From positions 13,997,501 through 14,061,500 of the forward strand of contig NC_056420.1 in the NCBI RefSeq assembly GCF_905147365.1: 64,000 bases of DNA. The letters run 5' to 3'. Below, piece by piece: positions 22,177 to 33,732 of the stretch. This DNA is from Aricia agestis. Taxonomy: Eukaryota; Arthropoda; Insecta; Lepidoptera; Lycaenidae. A program made the translations under genes and the position numbers. Under the pieces are notes generated by a model. It was not told the origin of the DNA. It worked only from the letters and a program-made list of their open reading frames with translations, and did not search any database. Positions within the stretch are counted from its first letter, which is position 1, and every line of letters begins with the position of its first letter.

Positions 22177-23317
22177 ATTATCTAAATTAATATTTTACAG
22201 GGAACATATAAATAATATGCACGCAGGCCCTCAGTTGTTGTTAGCTATTGTGAGGGAGTTTATATGGCCCGTTAATTGCAGGCATCTCGCTAGAAGTACT
22301 GTTAATAATTGTGTAATATGCAGACGCATGCGTGGTAAAACTATACAACCTAAAATGGGTAACTTACCTGCTCAGCGCGTTAATCCAGACTTCCCCTTCT
22401 TGTCCGTTGGCATTGACTTCGGGGGTCCGTTTTTTATACTTAATCGAAAGGGCCGCGGAAGTCGCTTAATCAAATGTTACCTCTGTCTTTTTGTATGTTT
22501 AAGATATAAATGTATTCACCTAGAAGCTGTCAGTGATATGAGTAAGGATGCATTCATTATGACACTTAGGCGTTTTATTGCGCGTAGAGGAAAGCCAACG
22601 GAGATATTCAGCGATAACGGTCGTAATTTTGTAGCTGCTGCAAAGGAAATAGGACAGTTTCTTAAACAAAATGAGGAATACTTGTCTCAGTTTGCAAGTC
22701 ATCAAGGTATTACATTTAATTTTATACCAACTTACGCTCCTCATTTCGGCGGCATCTGGGAGGCTGGAATAAAGTCGGCTAAATTTCATATCAAACGCGT
22801 TATGGCTAATAGCATATTAACTTTTGAAGAGATATCTACACTATTTGCACAAGTGGAGGCAATACTTAATAGCCGTCCCTTGTGTCCTCTATCCTCTTCT
22901 CCAAATGACCTCCTACCCTTGTCCCCAGGGCACTTTCTTATCGGCCGGCCGCTTACGGCACTACCACCAGCGCCATCTTTGGACGACGCCGGGAACAACA
23001 ACGAAGAAAAACGCTACAAACATCTACAGAGATTGCGGCAACATTTCTGCCAGAGGTGGCAGAAAGAATACTTAAGCGAATTGCAGCAGAGAAGCAAATG
23101 GCGTCAAAACACCGATCGCCTTGCTATTGGTGACATGGTGTTGTTAGCTGAAGCCAATTTACCACCGCTTTGCTGGCGACTGGGACGCGTGGTGCGTCTC
23201 TTTCCAAGATCGGATGCTATATCAAGAGTAGCAGAGGTTACTACCGCACGTGGCTGCGTACGGCGAGCTCTCACCCGACTCTGCCCTTTGCCTAAAGCTG
23301 AGGATTTAAATAGTTGA
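22177..23317 (+). pseudogene. BEL/Pao integrase and C-terminal domain (3' part of pol)
   Basis: This continues the pol polyprotein after the nested insertion; the open frame begins earlier (22010), but those codons belong to the insertion. Visible: the remaining His and the Cys pair of the HHCC zinc finger ('NNMHAG' and 'NNCVICRRM'); the integrase catalytic triad in 'VGIDFGG', 'FSDNGRNF' and 'GGIWEAG'; and a C-terminal segment rich in W, R and L, ending in 'ALTRLCPLP', as in BEL/Pao elements. The stop at 23315-23317 is 27 bases before the 3' LTR, with a purine-rich 'ggccgggagga' between them as a possible polypurine tract. This part is intact in itself but cut off from its N-terminal partner. 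Confidence 0.88.
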
Positions 23318-23344
23318 AAGTGTACCTTTCAACGGCCGGGAGGA

Positions 23345-23560
23345 TGTTCAGGCCTACAATGCCTGACCTGATTTTGAGAACATTGAAAATCCGCAAGATT
23401 GCTATTTAATTTTACCAGGCGTTTTAATTTTTATTCGTAGTGTCCTTTTTCAATGTCATTCCTTTTTACACTCTGTTAAATACACGCAAGTTTATACTAC
23501 GGGCTTTCATTTTGCTCCCCAAAAGTAGAAAAAGCTCCAGTCCAGTCCTAAAACTGAACA
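23345..23560 (+). repeat. BEL/Pao 3' LTR
   Basis: 216 bp, identical by eye to 11892-12107, followed by the target duplication ATCAG. Confidence 0.95.
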
Positions 23561-23565
23561 ATCAG

Positions 23566-24284
23566 CTTATCTTGTCGTCTTGTTTATGTCTGGCTACATC
23601 GTAGCGATGAAACTGCACAGTTCCTTCACATCAGATATAAAATCCTACATTTTGCCTGCGACTTTCTTGCAGATATAAAGAAAGAAAAATATTTTTTTGG
23701 TATTATTACATTGTACAAACTTAGGGACCATAAAAAAATAACTTAAGTTATAATGTTCAAGTTATAATAAAAACGGATTTGCAGCGTTGGTTTTCACTTT
23801 TCATTTTTAAATATAAAGGTTGAAGGAAGGATAAGAACGCCTGCAGGACGCTTTTGTGATTGAGGTGCAGTAAATTAGGATTTCGTTAAGAACTCCCTAC
23901 TTACTTTCGATGAGGTAATAATTGAATATCACATTTTATTACTTACTCAATGATGCCGGTAACTCCGTTGCGTTAAAATTTTGTTTATCACACGAGACCC
24001 ATACATTTTTCCGGGTTAATGCTGCGTTTCCACCAGAGATGTGTTGCGAGGAATGTGTTTTTGAGAACCAATAGAATCGCTTCATTGACGTCACCTCGCT
24101 CTGCGCAGCGATTCTTAGTACTTATTAGTACATAGGATAGATCCAATGGATCTATCCTATGTACTATCCTGTAACTCAAAGTATACGAAATTTCAGCATA
24201 ATCGGTTCAACAGTTTGGGCGTGAAAAGGTAAGTGGTAACAGACAGATAGACAGACAGACACAATTTTGCATTTGTAATTTTAA
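23566..24284. other. Intergenic interval, no gene seen
   Basis: AT-rich with no supported coding frame. The only structure is a perfect hairpin at 24128-24164: a 17-bp stem starting 'gtacataggatagatcc' with an AAT loop. A 'cagacagatagacagacag' run near 24240 marks the start of the next dispersed repeat. Confidence 0.5.
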
Positions 24285-24660
24285 CCGACTTCCAAAAAGG
24301 AGGAGGTTATACGTTCGGCTGTGGTTTTTTTATGTATGTTCAACGATTACTCCACCTTTTGTGAACCGATTTTCAAAATTTTTCTTTTGTTGTACAGGGT
24401 ATTGTTCCAAATTGGTACCATATTCACAAAAATGGTGGTCTGATGATGGGAACCATGAGGAATTGAGGGGACTCCTTGAAATTCAAATGGGAACATATAG
24501 TTATTTTGGTTTTATGTGATGTATTTTGATCATATGCTACCAAAAAGTAAGATTTCGCACCATGGTATACTACGATTCCGAAGGTTCTGAACGGAACTCC
24601 TGATTCCTTATAGATACATGTTTGGGAGTTTCGGCGTTGTTTAAAGAACCACAAGCATAA
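24285..24660 (+). repeat. 'aaccgacttccaaaaagga' dispersed repeat, inverted partner of 29800-30250
   Basis: It starts 'taaccgacttccaaaaagg' and includes 'caacgattactccacctttt' and 'ggtatactacgattccgaagg'. The same landmarks recur as reverse complements between 29890 and 30245, so the two are inverted copies about 5.5 kb apart. Confidence 0.65.
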
Positions 24661-24756
24661 GCTACTATGCTGATAATATTATTCATCATCATCATCACCA
24701 CTACACCATGCATCATTACATTATGACCCTATTATTGATACTTTTCATAGTCCTAT

Positions 24757-25087
24757 AATAATAATAATAATATTTTTATTGCCAAAACTTTTTTACACAA
24801 ATGTATATAATAATATAATAATAATATCTATGGACGCTTCACACCACGCCAGTCTGGCCCCAGTGGTAAGTACCTGAAGGACTTGTGTTACGGGTACCAG
24901 ACAACGGAAATATATTTAATACTTTTATACTATACATATATTTAAGATTTTTATTATATTATACACATATTTAATACACATCCATGACCCAGGAACTTTG
25001 AAAACTTTTTGTTCCGTTGGCGGGATTCGAACTCGCGACCCACGGCTAGAGCTACCAACGCTCACCACTGAGCCACCGAGGTCGTCA
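24757..25087 (-). repeat. tRNA-derived SINE, family A, copy 1
   Basis: On the minus strand it begins with a tRNA-like head: 'tggctcagtggtgagcg' (box A) and 'gggttcgaatcccgcc' style box B. A body ending 'agtctggccccagtgg... gtgtgaagcgtcc' follows, then an ATT-rich tail. The forward copy is at 44449-44720 and a head-only scrap is at 29058-29112. Transcribed by RNA polymerase III if active; mobilised by a partner LINE. Confidence 0.8.
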
Positions 25088-25186
25088 ATATAGATCAAGA
25101 TTGATGTTTTTGATCATTATTATGTAGTTTGTTTATCGATTAAAACACCAAAACTGTATAGACAACCTTAAGGATAACTAAAATAG

Positions 25187-25480
25187 TTAAATTATTATTT
25201 TTAAACAAAAAATTAAAATCGACTTTCAAGGTAAAGACAAAAGTTATATTCTTAAATGAACTAAAAAGTATTAAATATTAATTATTATTCTGTACTCAGT
25301 ATTTCTGTTCTCAATCTTTATAATTTTGAAGTCCCAAGAACCAGTCCTATCAGTTGCAGAATTATATTTTGTCATAGAACTGGCGATTAGGTTAGCTGGT
25401 ACAGACTTCAAAATAATGAAGATTGAGAGCAGAAATACTGAGTACAGAATAAGAATTATTTAATGCTTTTTAGTTCATTT
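25187..25480. repeat. Inverted-repeat block flanking the TTAA element
   Basis: 25245-25320 and 25400-25475 are imperfect reverse complements ('tctgtactcagtatttctg' against its complement). The outermost part, 25195-25258, is also the reverse complement of 29245-29310, on the other side of the element at 25483-29241. This suggests an older inverted-repeat element into which the TTAA element inserted. Confidence 0.6.
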
Positions 25481-25684
25481 AACCTTCATAAGGTCTTTAA
25501 TTTTACAAACGTTGCCGTGCTTTGGGTCAGATATTTTGACCCAAGTAGTATACTTAATTATAGTGAAAAATTTATCAAAAATAAAAATAAATTACTTAAT
25601 TAGGATTTATTTGACATATATATTACATGTCAAATAAATCCTATCACATCTATTTATTTTTATAAAAATAGTATACTTTTAATT

Positions 25685-26090
25685 CTGACCTACGGTGCCC
25701 AGTCCTGGTCTTTGACAGCTTCACAGAAGTCCCGACTCGGAGTTTGCCAACGAGCTATGGAACGCAGCATTCTAGGTATAAAAAGGATTGACCGCGTCCG
25801 GAATATCACCCTGCGTTCCCAAACGAAGCTCGTTGACGTAGGCAGAAAGGCAGCTAGCCTTAAGTGGAGCTGGGCAGGGCACGTCTCCCGTATGCACCCG
25901 GACAGGTGGGCGCGTCTAGTTTCGGAGTGGCTACCGACTGGTCGGCGTAACAGAGGCCGATCCAAGAAAAGGTGGCGCGACGAACTAGATGCGTTTGATA
26001 AAGAGTGGCCAGCAACATCACAGGATCGTGAACTTTTGAAAGAGAGAGGGGAGGCCTTTGCCCAGCAGTGGGACACTGTATGCTGATAAT
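25685..26090 (+). mobile_element. RTE-clade reverse transcriptase C-terminal fragment
   Basis: An open stretch of about 130 residues, ending TGA at 26084-26086, matches the far C-terminus of RTE-type LINE proteins: 'LTYGAQSW', 'ERSILGI', 'WAGHVSRM', 'GRSKKRWRDELD', 'EAFAQQWD'. ATAATAATAATT follows the stop, a normal RTE tail. The catalytic RT and endonuclease domains are missing (5' truncation). It is more intact than the other RTE scraps in the window. Confidence 0.8.
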
Positions 26091-26708
26091 AATAATAATT
26101 TGTTACATTTATACTTTGTTTTATAAAGCTGAAGAGTTTGTTTGAACACGCTTATCTTACAAAACACTATTCCGATTTTTATGTAATTTAGCTTTAATAT
26201 AAAGTAGACCATGGGAAATGACATAGACTATTTTTTTGGAAAAATGTACGGTTCTAGTTTTCCAGTTCCTACGAAATTGCGAATGCAGACGGAGCCGAGC
26301 GAAATATATAATACCTATAAAGCAGTAATTGTAAAAAAAGTCAATAAAATTATATTTTATTTACATAATAATTATACCAACTGTATTAGATGACCAACTG
26401 TATTTTTACATACGAATTTCATACACACGGCAAATGTGTTTTATTTACAGTTTTAGCACATACTTGACGACGACTTCTTTGGGAGCCTTCTTAGCTGTTG
26501 TTTATCTCTTGTTAGGAGTCACTGTTTTGATAGGCACTGTTTCCTTCTAGCTGCTATTGATAACTATGAACAGTATGATAGCATTGTAAGCTGATCTATC
26601 TACCTCCATGTTACTAAGTACCACTTGAGGAATATGGCCGAACTATTGTGTCTCTTTTGCATCTTTATCAAGTGTATCCACGCCACCTGTCATTATATTA
26701 GACTACAA

Positions 26709-26753
26709 CCATAAAGTTAATATACCTAGCCGCCAGGTATATTAACTTTATGA
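26709..26753. repeat. Minimal copy of the 'ataaagttaatatacctag' MITE
   Basis: Two inverted termini, 'cataaagttaatatacctag' and its complement, are separated by only a few bases. These are the same termini as the 570-bp fold-back in P450-1 intron 6. Confidence 0.7.
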
Positions 26754-27090
26754 CTACCACCAATATAAAGGTGAATGGGCATTTTGTATGAGGTGAGTCC
26801 CAACCCTTGTAACAAGTTGCGACTAGTATAAACATGTTTAAATAAGCATTTTTATTATCAGTATGCCAAGCTTTTGTTGTAATTGCGTGCAGGTCAAAAG
26901 TTACTGGGCTTCAAGTGAAAAAAAAGTATTTGTTTTAAATAATGCTTTAATCGTACTTTATTACTCTATATTGCGTTACAATATGTGGTAGGCACCTTAG
27001 TTACGACGTTCGGAAAGAATTTTGTAAAAAAATTACTCTGAATAAAAATTATTTCGATTTTGATTTTTTTTTAATATGTAAATGTAAGAA

Positions 27091-27330
27091 TTATTTCTTT
27101 TTTGTTGATTTTGATGTTTCATCCTCCTCCTCACAGAATCTGCAAGTCGTTATGCTACAAATACCCATTCTGTTTAGGTGTTTGTTGAGCTTGCAGTGCC
27201 CAGTTAGGCTTCTGGTAAGGATTCTTAATTGGTTCCTACCCAAGGTGAGCACTAATTCTGATTGTTTCTTGTTGAAGTCAGGAATTAGTGCCTTGGAGTG
27301 TTCAAGGCCAGGGGTCTCAGCCCATTGCTT
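27091..27330 (-). mobile_element. LINE ORF2 C-terminal fragment
   Basis: The minus-strand frame contains 'QWAETPGLEHSKALI', 'LTGHCKLNKHL', 'MGI', 'CRFCEEEDET': the end of the RNase H-like/terminal region used by several R1/Jockey-type LINE proteins. It is short, has no partner domains, and its upstream codons up to 27447 look unrelated. A poorer relative is seen around 40450-40720. Confidence 0.65.
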
Positions 27331-27647
27331 CCTGCATCTTACATTTATAACAATTGTACAGTAAAAACAGGCAGTACTAGTTGTTTTTTTATTGTTATTA
27401 ATAATTGCACAGTTGAAAATATGTAAATAACAAAGGAAATAATACAATTCTGATAATTGTATTATTTCCTTTGTTATTTATATACTTATCTTCAAATACA
27501 TAAATAACAAAGGAATAATAACTCTTAGCCGAAGTCGATAGTTGCAAATGTAGAAACACCAGAAGTCCTATAATAATGCGTAAGTTGTCAATAAATAAAT
27601 AGGGGAGTAACAATTTTAAATATGGAAGTGAAGTACAGCTACCAAAA

Positions 27648-27768
27648 ACTGACTGTGTCATGTCATGGCAACGCAACGAACAAAGTTATTTATATACTTA
27701 GTTACCAGCTGTCAAGTTTAAACAACTTTGTTCGTGGCGTTGCCATGACATGACATGACACAGTCAGG
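27648..27768. repeat. Small fold-back element 'ctgactgtgtcatgtcatgg'
   Basis: Left arm 'ctgactgtgtcatgtcatgg... aacaaagtt' and its complement on the right arm, about 40 bases each, with a repeated 'tgaca' on the right. No coding potential. Confidence 0.75.
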
Positions 27769-28123
27769 TTTTGTTCATGTGCAATATTAAAAGGTTTAGC
27801 GGTGCAAAAAACCAAAAATTACGACGACGAACACGGCCAATATGGCAGCGTGTGGCGTGGGAGGGGGGAGGGGGGGTTTAGAGTAGGCACACAGTCGACC
27901 GTGTGGTATTATCCACTTGATTTTAAATTAAAATACTTTTGATTATGTTTTATTAAATATTTTATAAAAAAAATGAAACGACTATGACAGCTTCCCTGCA
28001 CAAGATACAGAGTTACGCCCATACAAAAAAATACAACACTAATTGAGATCTTTCATTTGATATAGGTAGGAAACTGTTACAACATATGGGACGAAACCGC
28101 CCATTCGTCTTGGTTGTAGTCTA

Positions 28124-28310
28124 AGGCTGGCGTCACACAGCCGGAATTTCATAATCGATCGATCGATCGATCGATCGATCTATGAAATTCATAATCTGAA
28201 AAATCTGAATGTGTGTGGAGCGTACTGATATTATTGTATGGTATTCAGGTCTTTCTGAATTAATAATATGAATTTCCGATTATGAAATTCCGGCTGTGTG
28301 AGGCCAGCCT
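28124..28310. repeat. MITE with (GATC)n insert
   Basis: Terminal inverted repeats of about 33 bases, 'aggctggcgtcacacagccg' and its near-complement ending 'gaggccagcct', flank a 120-bp middle. The middle holds a CGAT microsatellite at 28156-28180. Confidence 0.8.
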
Positions 28311-28319
28311 AATAGACAG

Positions 28320-29057
28320 GTTTTCTGTCAGATCTATAAATTACTTCTGGGTTGTAAATTGTGATGCAAAGTTAATAATAAAATTATTATTCACCGAATT
28401 ATTTTTTTGGGTATGCAAGAGCGTATTTGGTAAAACATGATGAATAAAAAGGTCGTTTATTAGTTTTTCTATTTCTGGAGGTAATCCATGACTATAATTC
28501 TAACGTATAGAGTTCCAACTACAGTGGGATGTTTCTTATTCAAGTCGATGTGATTCAAAAAATTATCCACCGTAAGATCAGATGGATTTATTTGCCCATG
28601 TAGGGTTGAATATTCCAATTTTCAACTATACCTAGTTGGTGGCAGAATCACATAGACCACAACATTTCATGTCATATTTAGTTGGTTTTGATAGCAAGTA
28701 TTGTCGAAACAGAAATCTTTTTTTGAACGCAATAAGCTGCACATATTGTAATGTAGTATATTTAATTTTTATTAGTTTTGTCATAAATTATGATTCTAAG
28801 ACTTGTATGGGTAGAACAGAAATACGTCTCATACAAAAAGTTATACGATACATATATATACGATATATACATATAAATACGTCTCATACAAAAAGTTATA
28901 CGATACGTAATGTGTAATAAGGACGACAACAGATGCGCTGTGCTTTTATTAATATTAGCTGCGGTCAATTCTGACCCGAGGACCGTTAGAGTAAAAAAAG
29001 CCATACGTGGAATATTTTAATTATTTTTAACAAAATTACGCCAGTAATAATAATAAT
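28320..29057. other. Unassigned interval, no gene seen
   Basis: AT-rich. It contains a short direct repeat around 28827-28905 ('acgtctcatacaaaaagtta' twice). The small open frames have no recognisable domain. Confidence 0.45.
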
Positions 29058-29112
29058 AACCCCCGGCTTGAGCCACCGACAGCCTACCCACTGAGCCACA
29101 GAGGTCGTCAAG
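29058..29112 (-). repeat. SINE family A head fragment
   Basis: On the minus strand, 'gacctctgtggctcagtggg' and 'ggctcaagccggggg' match the head of the SINE at 44449-44720. Confidence 0.65.
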
Positions 29113-29299
29113 TAATAAGTATATCAATGAAGCAAATAATTAAAAGTCATAAAATATCAAACTTCTTGAGCACTTACTTTTTGAGAAAATTCCATTTTTA
29201 TCTCAGAATTGGTCAAAATTGACCCAAAGGCCGTATGAAGGTTAAGAATATTACTTTTGTCTTTACCTTGGAAGTCGGTTTTAATTTTTTGTTTAAAAA

Positions 29300-30370
29300 T
29301 AAAAATAGTATTCATGATATTAGTATGGATAAATAGTTGTAACCAAAGTCCAAACTAAGCAGTTATATCTAACTAGATGTCCATACATTTTCCCATAAAA
29401 AATAGCTTATGTCCCTACTCTCTTCACGTGGTCAACTCTATATCTGTGCCAAATATTGCCATAAAAATTGCTCCAGTAGTTCGTGAGATAAACCCTTTCT
29501 AATATTTCCCCCGTTTTTCCCACATTTTCCTGACTTTCTTTGGTCGTATTAGTCTTAGCGTGAATTATCACGCTAAGATAGAGATATAGCCTTACTCGAT
29601 AAATTATAAGCTATCTAACACTGAAATAAGTTTTTAAACCGGACCTGTTGTTCCTGAGGTTAGCGCGTTCAAGCAAACATACTCTTCAGGTTTATAATAT
29701 TAAGTATAGATTTTTTTAAATTATCGCTTGACAAACTCGAGTCTCGATCTAAAAGACTATGAAAATTACCAATAACAGGGTCATAATAGGCTCATAATCG
29801 ACGACGCATAGTGTAATATGGTAGTGATGATGATGATAATAAATGTAATTTGCATAGTAGCATAATATGCTTTCCGTTCTTAAAACAACGCCGAAACTCC
29901 CCAACTTATATTTATAAAGAATCAGGAGTTTTCTCAGCACCTTCCGAACCACGGTATACCAGGTATACCTCGGTGCAAAATCTTACTTGTTGGTAGCATA
30001 ATAATTATGCTTATAATACTTCTCACGAAACCGAAGTCACCACACGTTTCTCTATAAATTTTGAGGAGTTCCCTCGATTACTTATAGATACTTCGTCAGA
30101 TCACCACTTTTGTGAATATAATACTTAATTGGCATGATACCCTATATACCAAAAGAAAAATTTTGAAAATCGATTAACAAACGGCGGAGTAATCGTTGAA
30201 CATAAAAAAACGAACATCACACCTCCCCCATTTTGAAAGTCGGTTAAAATTGTAGCCTATGTGTTATTCTGATGTATAAGCTATGTAATTGTAAAGTTTC
30301 ATTAAAATCCGTTCAGTAGTTTTTGCGTGAAAGAGTAATAAACATCCAAACAAACTTTCGCCTTTATAAT
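29300..30370. repeat. Two LINE-tail type repeats in opposite orientation
   Basis: 29395-29720 shares 'aaaaattgctccagtagttc', 'gtgagataaaccctttc' and 'gttcctgaggttagcgcg' with 61800-62100. 29800-30250 is the inverted partner of 24285-24660. 30290-30370 ends in 'ttataatattagtaggata', the common insect non-LTR tail. None encodes protein. Confidence 0.6.
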
Positions 30371-31150
30371 ATTAGTAGGATAACGTTCGGTTCGCCTCGG
30401 ATCGTATCACAGCTTACTGCTACGTACAACACCGATGATGTAACATACAATAAAAACATTTTGTTGCTTTACAACTTTTTGTAACAACATATAAGAATTA
30501 AGTGGCTATTATATTGTATTTACTATTTACTTACTATGCATTATAAACTCTTCAATGTTCTAAGACACATACTCGTAGTTATATTCCTATTCAAATATTT
30601 TTGATCTAAGTATAAACAAAACATTGAAATTCAATCAAGCTATACACTATTAAATTCCACCTATTACACGAATTATTTTATGTAAATTGGTAGCATTATA
30701 ACATGCCACCCATCTCATAAGCATTGCTGAGTTTACATTCAGTTTAGAAAAAAGTTTATAATTACCAGAATGATGAGACGCCCGCCACTCTGTTGCCTTA
30801 AAACTCTTTTGTTGCGGGAACCGTACATATTTCCGGGATAAAAGTACCCTATGTCCTTTCTCGGACTCAAAGTATATCTATAGCAAATTACAGCAAAATC
30901 GTTTGTTTGGGATTGAAGAGGTAACAGACAGACAGACGGAAGGCAGATAGACAGACAGACACACTTTCGCATTTCTAATAATATATTAGTACCTATGTAT
31001 GGATTTGAAATCGGATAAGTGATAACATTTTGAGTTATAGCCACTGCAAAAGGCAATTGAAAAAATATTGTGTTGCAAACAAATAAGACGTGTAAAAATA
31101 ACAAGCATAAATTAATTTAAAATTTCTGTTTTAAAATTTATTATAATTAT
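30371..31150. other. Intergenic interval with repeat scraps
   Basis: No supported gene. 30780-30985 contains 'attccgggataaaagta...' and a CAGACAGACAG run ending 'aataatatattagtac', again a non-LTR 3' tail. The minus-strand frame 30739-31104 runs through this repeat and is not a gene. Confidence 0.5.
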
Positions 31151-31151
31151 A

Positions 31152-31570
31152 ATATGTTACGCTCAAAGACCAAACACGCTCAGTGAGTGGAAAAATAGCT
31201 CACAACGCGTTGTGGTCACATTGAAATAGCCACAACGCGAAATTCGCGTTGTGGCTCTAAAGAAAACAGCCACGACGCGTTCTGGTAATCATGAAAAAAT
31301 TCGTGTCGTGGCTGATATATTATGCTATTCGTTTTTCTTGATCCATAGATATGGAATATAGATAATTACCACGCGTACTACAAAATCTTTTTTCTTTTAC
31401 TAAATCACTGCATAACGTGTTTATCATTATTATTTATAAAATCTCCATAATAATAAAATCATTAGAGCCACAACGCGAAAATAATTTCGCGTGGTGGCTG
31501 ATGTGACCACAACGCGTTGTGAGCTATTTTTTCGCCCACTGATCGTTTTCGGTCTTTGAGCGTAACATAT
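31152..31570. repeat. MITE with 'acaacgcg' clusters
   Basis: About 419 bp with terminal inverted repeats of roughly 75 bases: 'atatgttacgctcaaagacc' at the left, its complement at the right. Inside each arm are repeated 'cacaacgcg' blocks that are palindromic in pairs (acaacgcgttgtgg, cgcgaaattcgcg). Confidence 0.8.
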
Positions 31571-31579
31571 ATTATAATA

Positions 31580-31775
31580 TAACTAGCTGTTTGGCCGAGC
31601 TTTGCTCGGTATCCGATGAAAATGACATTTTCTAAAAATGATTCCTAGCTAAATCGATTTATCGCCCCCGAAACCCCCTATATACTAAATTTCATGAAAA
31701 TCGTTGGAGCCGATTCCGATATTCCAATTATATATATATATACAAGAATTGCTCGTTTAAAGATATAAGATACGA
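31580..31775 (+). repeat. Dispersed 'gagctttgctcgg' repeat, copy 3
   Basis: Third copy of the family at 983-1262 and 5045-5240, here with a short TA tail (31727-31741) before 'caagaattgctcgtttaaag'. Confidence 0.75.
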
Positions 31776-32504
31776 GAGAGAAAACATGATATTTAAATGC
31801 TATATTAAGTTTTTACTTGGTCTTAATGCAGGTTAGTAGGTAATGGGATGTATCAGTATCTGCCTCGAATGACTCACTTGTGATTTTTTCATAAAGTTAT
31901 AACGAAGTTGTTGTTATTTTAATCGCAGTTATCTCAGCACAGTTGTTGGAAAAGGTATAATTTGTTTTGAAATCAAGAATTTATTATTGGGCTGCATCCG
32001 CAATAAAAATAATTGTATAAAGTGAGTATTAATATTTTATTTATTAAATAGTTAATAGAATCAGGCGTTACTTTGCGGAAATCCATAGTTAAAAATTTAG
32101 TTTGTTATTATTTTTAGCAATATTCCGCGTAATAAACATCAACCTTTAAGTAAATGAGTGAATGTACGCATAGCCATGGGTAACACCTCTCTCCTTACCC
32201 ACACATAGATGCTATACTTATTATCAAACTATTTTTTTTATTTATTACTTAAATAATAATTACCTAATTTTTGGTTTAATTATTCTATCTATCATACTTC
32301 ATAATGTTAACATCTTACTAATATTATAAATGCGAAAGACCGGATGTTTGTTACCTTTTCACGCCCAAACTGCTGAACCGATTTTGCTGATATTTTGTAT
32401 GGCGATACTTAGTCTCGGGAAAGGACATATGGTTCTTTTTATCCCGGATAAATGTACAGTTTACGCGCGGTAAACGAATTTTTGCGCAACGTGTGATAAT
32501 ATAT
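31776..32504. other. Intergenic interval, no gene seen
   Basis: AT-rich with no recognisable coding exon. 32310-32500 carries a LINE-tail type phrase ('actgctgaaccgattttgct', 'tcccggataaatgtacag'). Confidence 0.45.
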
Positions 32505-32765
32505 ATTTTTTTTTATGAAATAAGGGGCAAACGAGCAAACGGGTCACCTGATGGAAAGCAACTTCCGTCGCCCATGGACACTCCCAGCATCAGAAGAGCT
32601 GCATGTGCGTTGCCGGCCTTTTAAGAGGGAATAGGGTAATAGGGGAGGGTAGGGAAGGGAAGGGAATAGGGGAGGGTAGGAAAGGGAATAGGGTAGGGGA
32701 TTAGGCCTCCGGTAAACTCACTCACTCGGCAAAACACAGCGCAAGCGCTGTTTCACGCCGGTTTT
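32505..32765 (-). repeat. Non-autonomous 'aacagcgcttgcgctgt' repeat, copy 2
   Basis: Reverse-orientation copy of 3588-3855, with the A/T run and 'aaggggcaaacgagc' at the left and the palindrome near 32735-32760 at the right. The purine block has extra 'gggaagggaagggaata' units. Confidence 0.8.
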
Positions 32766-32956
32766 CATTTAAAACTTCATTACGCATTAATCTTTTTCCC
32801 CAAAGTTTTTGTTTCCTTTTTACCGGTCAAAGGGTTCTGTTCGCCAGTACTTTTAAAAGAGGCTCTTGCATTTTTGTTTTTATTACCTCGTAAAATAATA
32901 AGAGGCCAGAATAAAATATTACATTACATTAATAAACCAGTATATTTTTATGTTTT

Positions 32957-33390
32957 TAGAGTTCCGTACCCAAATGGTAAAAACGGGACCCTATTAGGTA
33001 CTGAGACCTCGATGTCTGTCCATCTGTCCGTCTGTCTCCAGGCTGTAACTCAAGAACCGCTATAGTTAGACTGGCTCACAGATTGTGTATTGTCTGACTG
33101 ACTGTTGCCGCTATATGAACAAAATAATATATTACTAAAAATGCAATCAAATTAATATTTAGAGGGGGCTCCCATACAACAAACGTGAATTTTTTACGTT
33201 ATTTCGCTCGTAATCAATAATGGTAACAGGTAGGTAGGTGAAATTTAAAAAAAATCGTTAATTATATTTGTACTTTAATAATTAATAATAAAATTTTAAT
33301 TAAATATTTAAGGGCCCATACAAGAAACAAAATTTTTGCCAACTTTCGCTCTATACCGGTACGGAACCATTCGTGCGCGATTTTTTTAAT
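32957..33390 (-). repeat. Dispersed 'gggttccgtaccc' repeat, copy 2
   Basis: Reverse-orientation copy of 277-728: 'gagttccgtacccaaatgg', a 'tgtccgtctgtct' block, 'gagggggctcccatacaaca', and 'cgtgcgcgattttttt' at the far end. It lies 340 bp upstream of the P450-2 start codon. Confidence 0.75.
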
Positions 33391-33732
33391 GATTTTTATT
33401 TTTTATAGATCAAGTGGTAGTAAAATCAAAAGTCACACTAAGTGCCGGTTTCTTTAATTATTGTATAGTAAATATAACAGTGTAGTAGGTATATAATTAT
33501 TATATTTCATGTTATTGTCACACACTTATCCAGTAGTTGTTCGTAAACGCAGTACCTACCTAGTAGCTTTGCATACAGTTGTCTGTAATATTATGCAAAC
33601 TTAGTATAATACTATTTCCAAGTGGACTCTAGTGGTGTTCCATTTGAATAAGCTTTACATGAGTAATTTTGCGAATTTGTATATTACTTAAGCCATGGTG
33701 AATTAAAACTTTTTTATTTTTTATAATTCAAC

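Larger units (their letters stand above)
11892..23560 (+). mobile_element. BEL/Pao LTR retrotransposon, full length but broken
   Basis: Two 216-bp LTRs (11892-12107, 23345-23560) beginning TGTT and ending AACA read as identical. The 5-bp direct repeat ATCAG flanks the element (11887-11891 and 23561-23565). Inside is a single gag-pol reading direction: Pao-type gag, zinc knuckles, aspartic protease, reverse transcriptase, RNase H, then integrase. The order RT-RNase H-integrase and the gag/peptidase types identify BEL/Pao. The coding region carries three point lesions and is split by a 5.3-kb nested element at 16881-22176. The LTRs indicate a recent insertion. Confidence 0.93.
25483..29241. mobile_element. 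Possible piggyBac-like element with TTAA ends (decayed)
   Basis: TTAA stands at both boundaries (25479-25482 and 29242-29245). The inner ends are imperfect inverted repeats: 'ccttcataaggtc' on the left and 'ggccgtatgaagg' on the right. Subterminal 'tttgggtcagatattttgaccc' and 'ggtcaaaattgacccaaag' strengthen the symmetry. TTAA duplication with a CCY/GGR start is the piggyBac hallmark. No transposase frame survives; the interior holds an RTE fragment, a LINE fragment and MITEs. Call is tentative. Confidence 0.45.
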
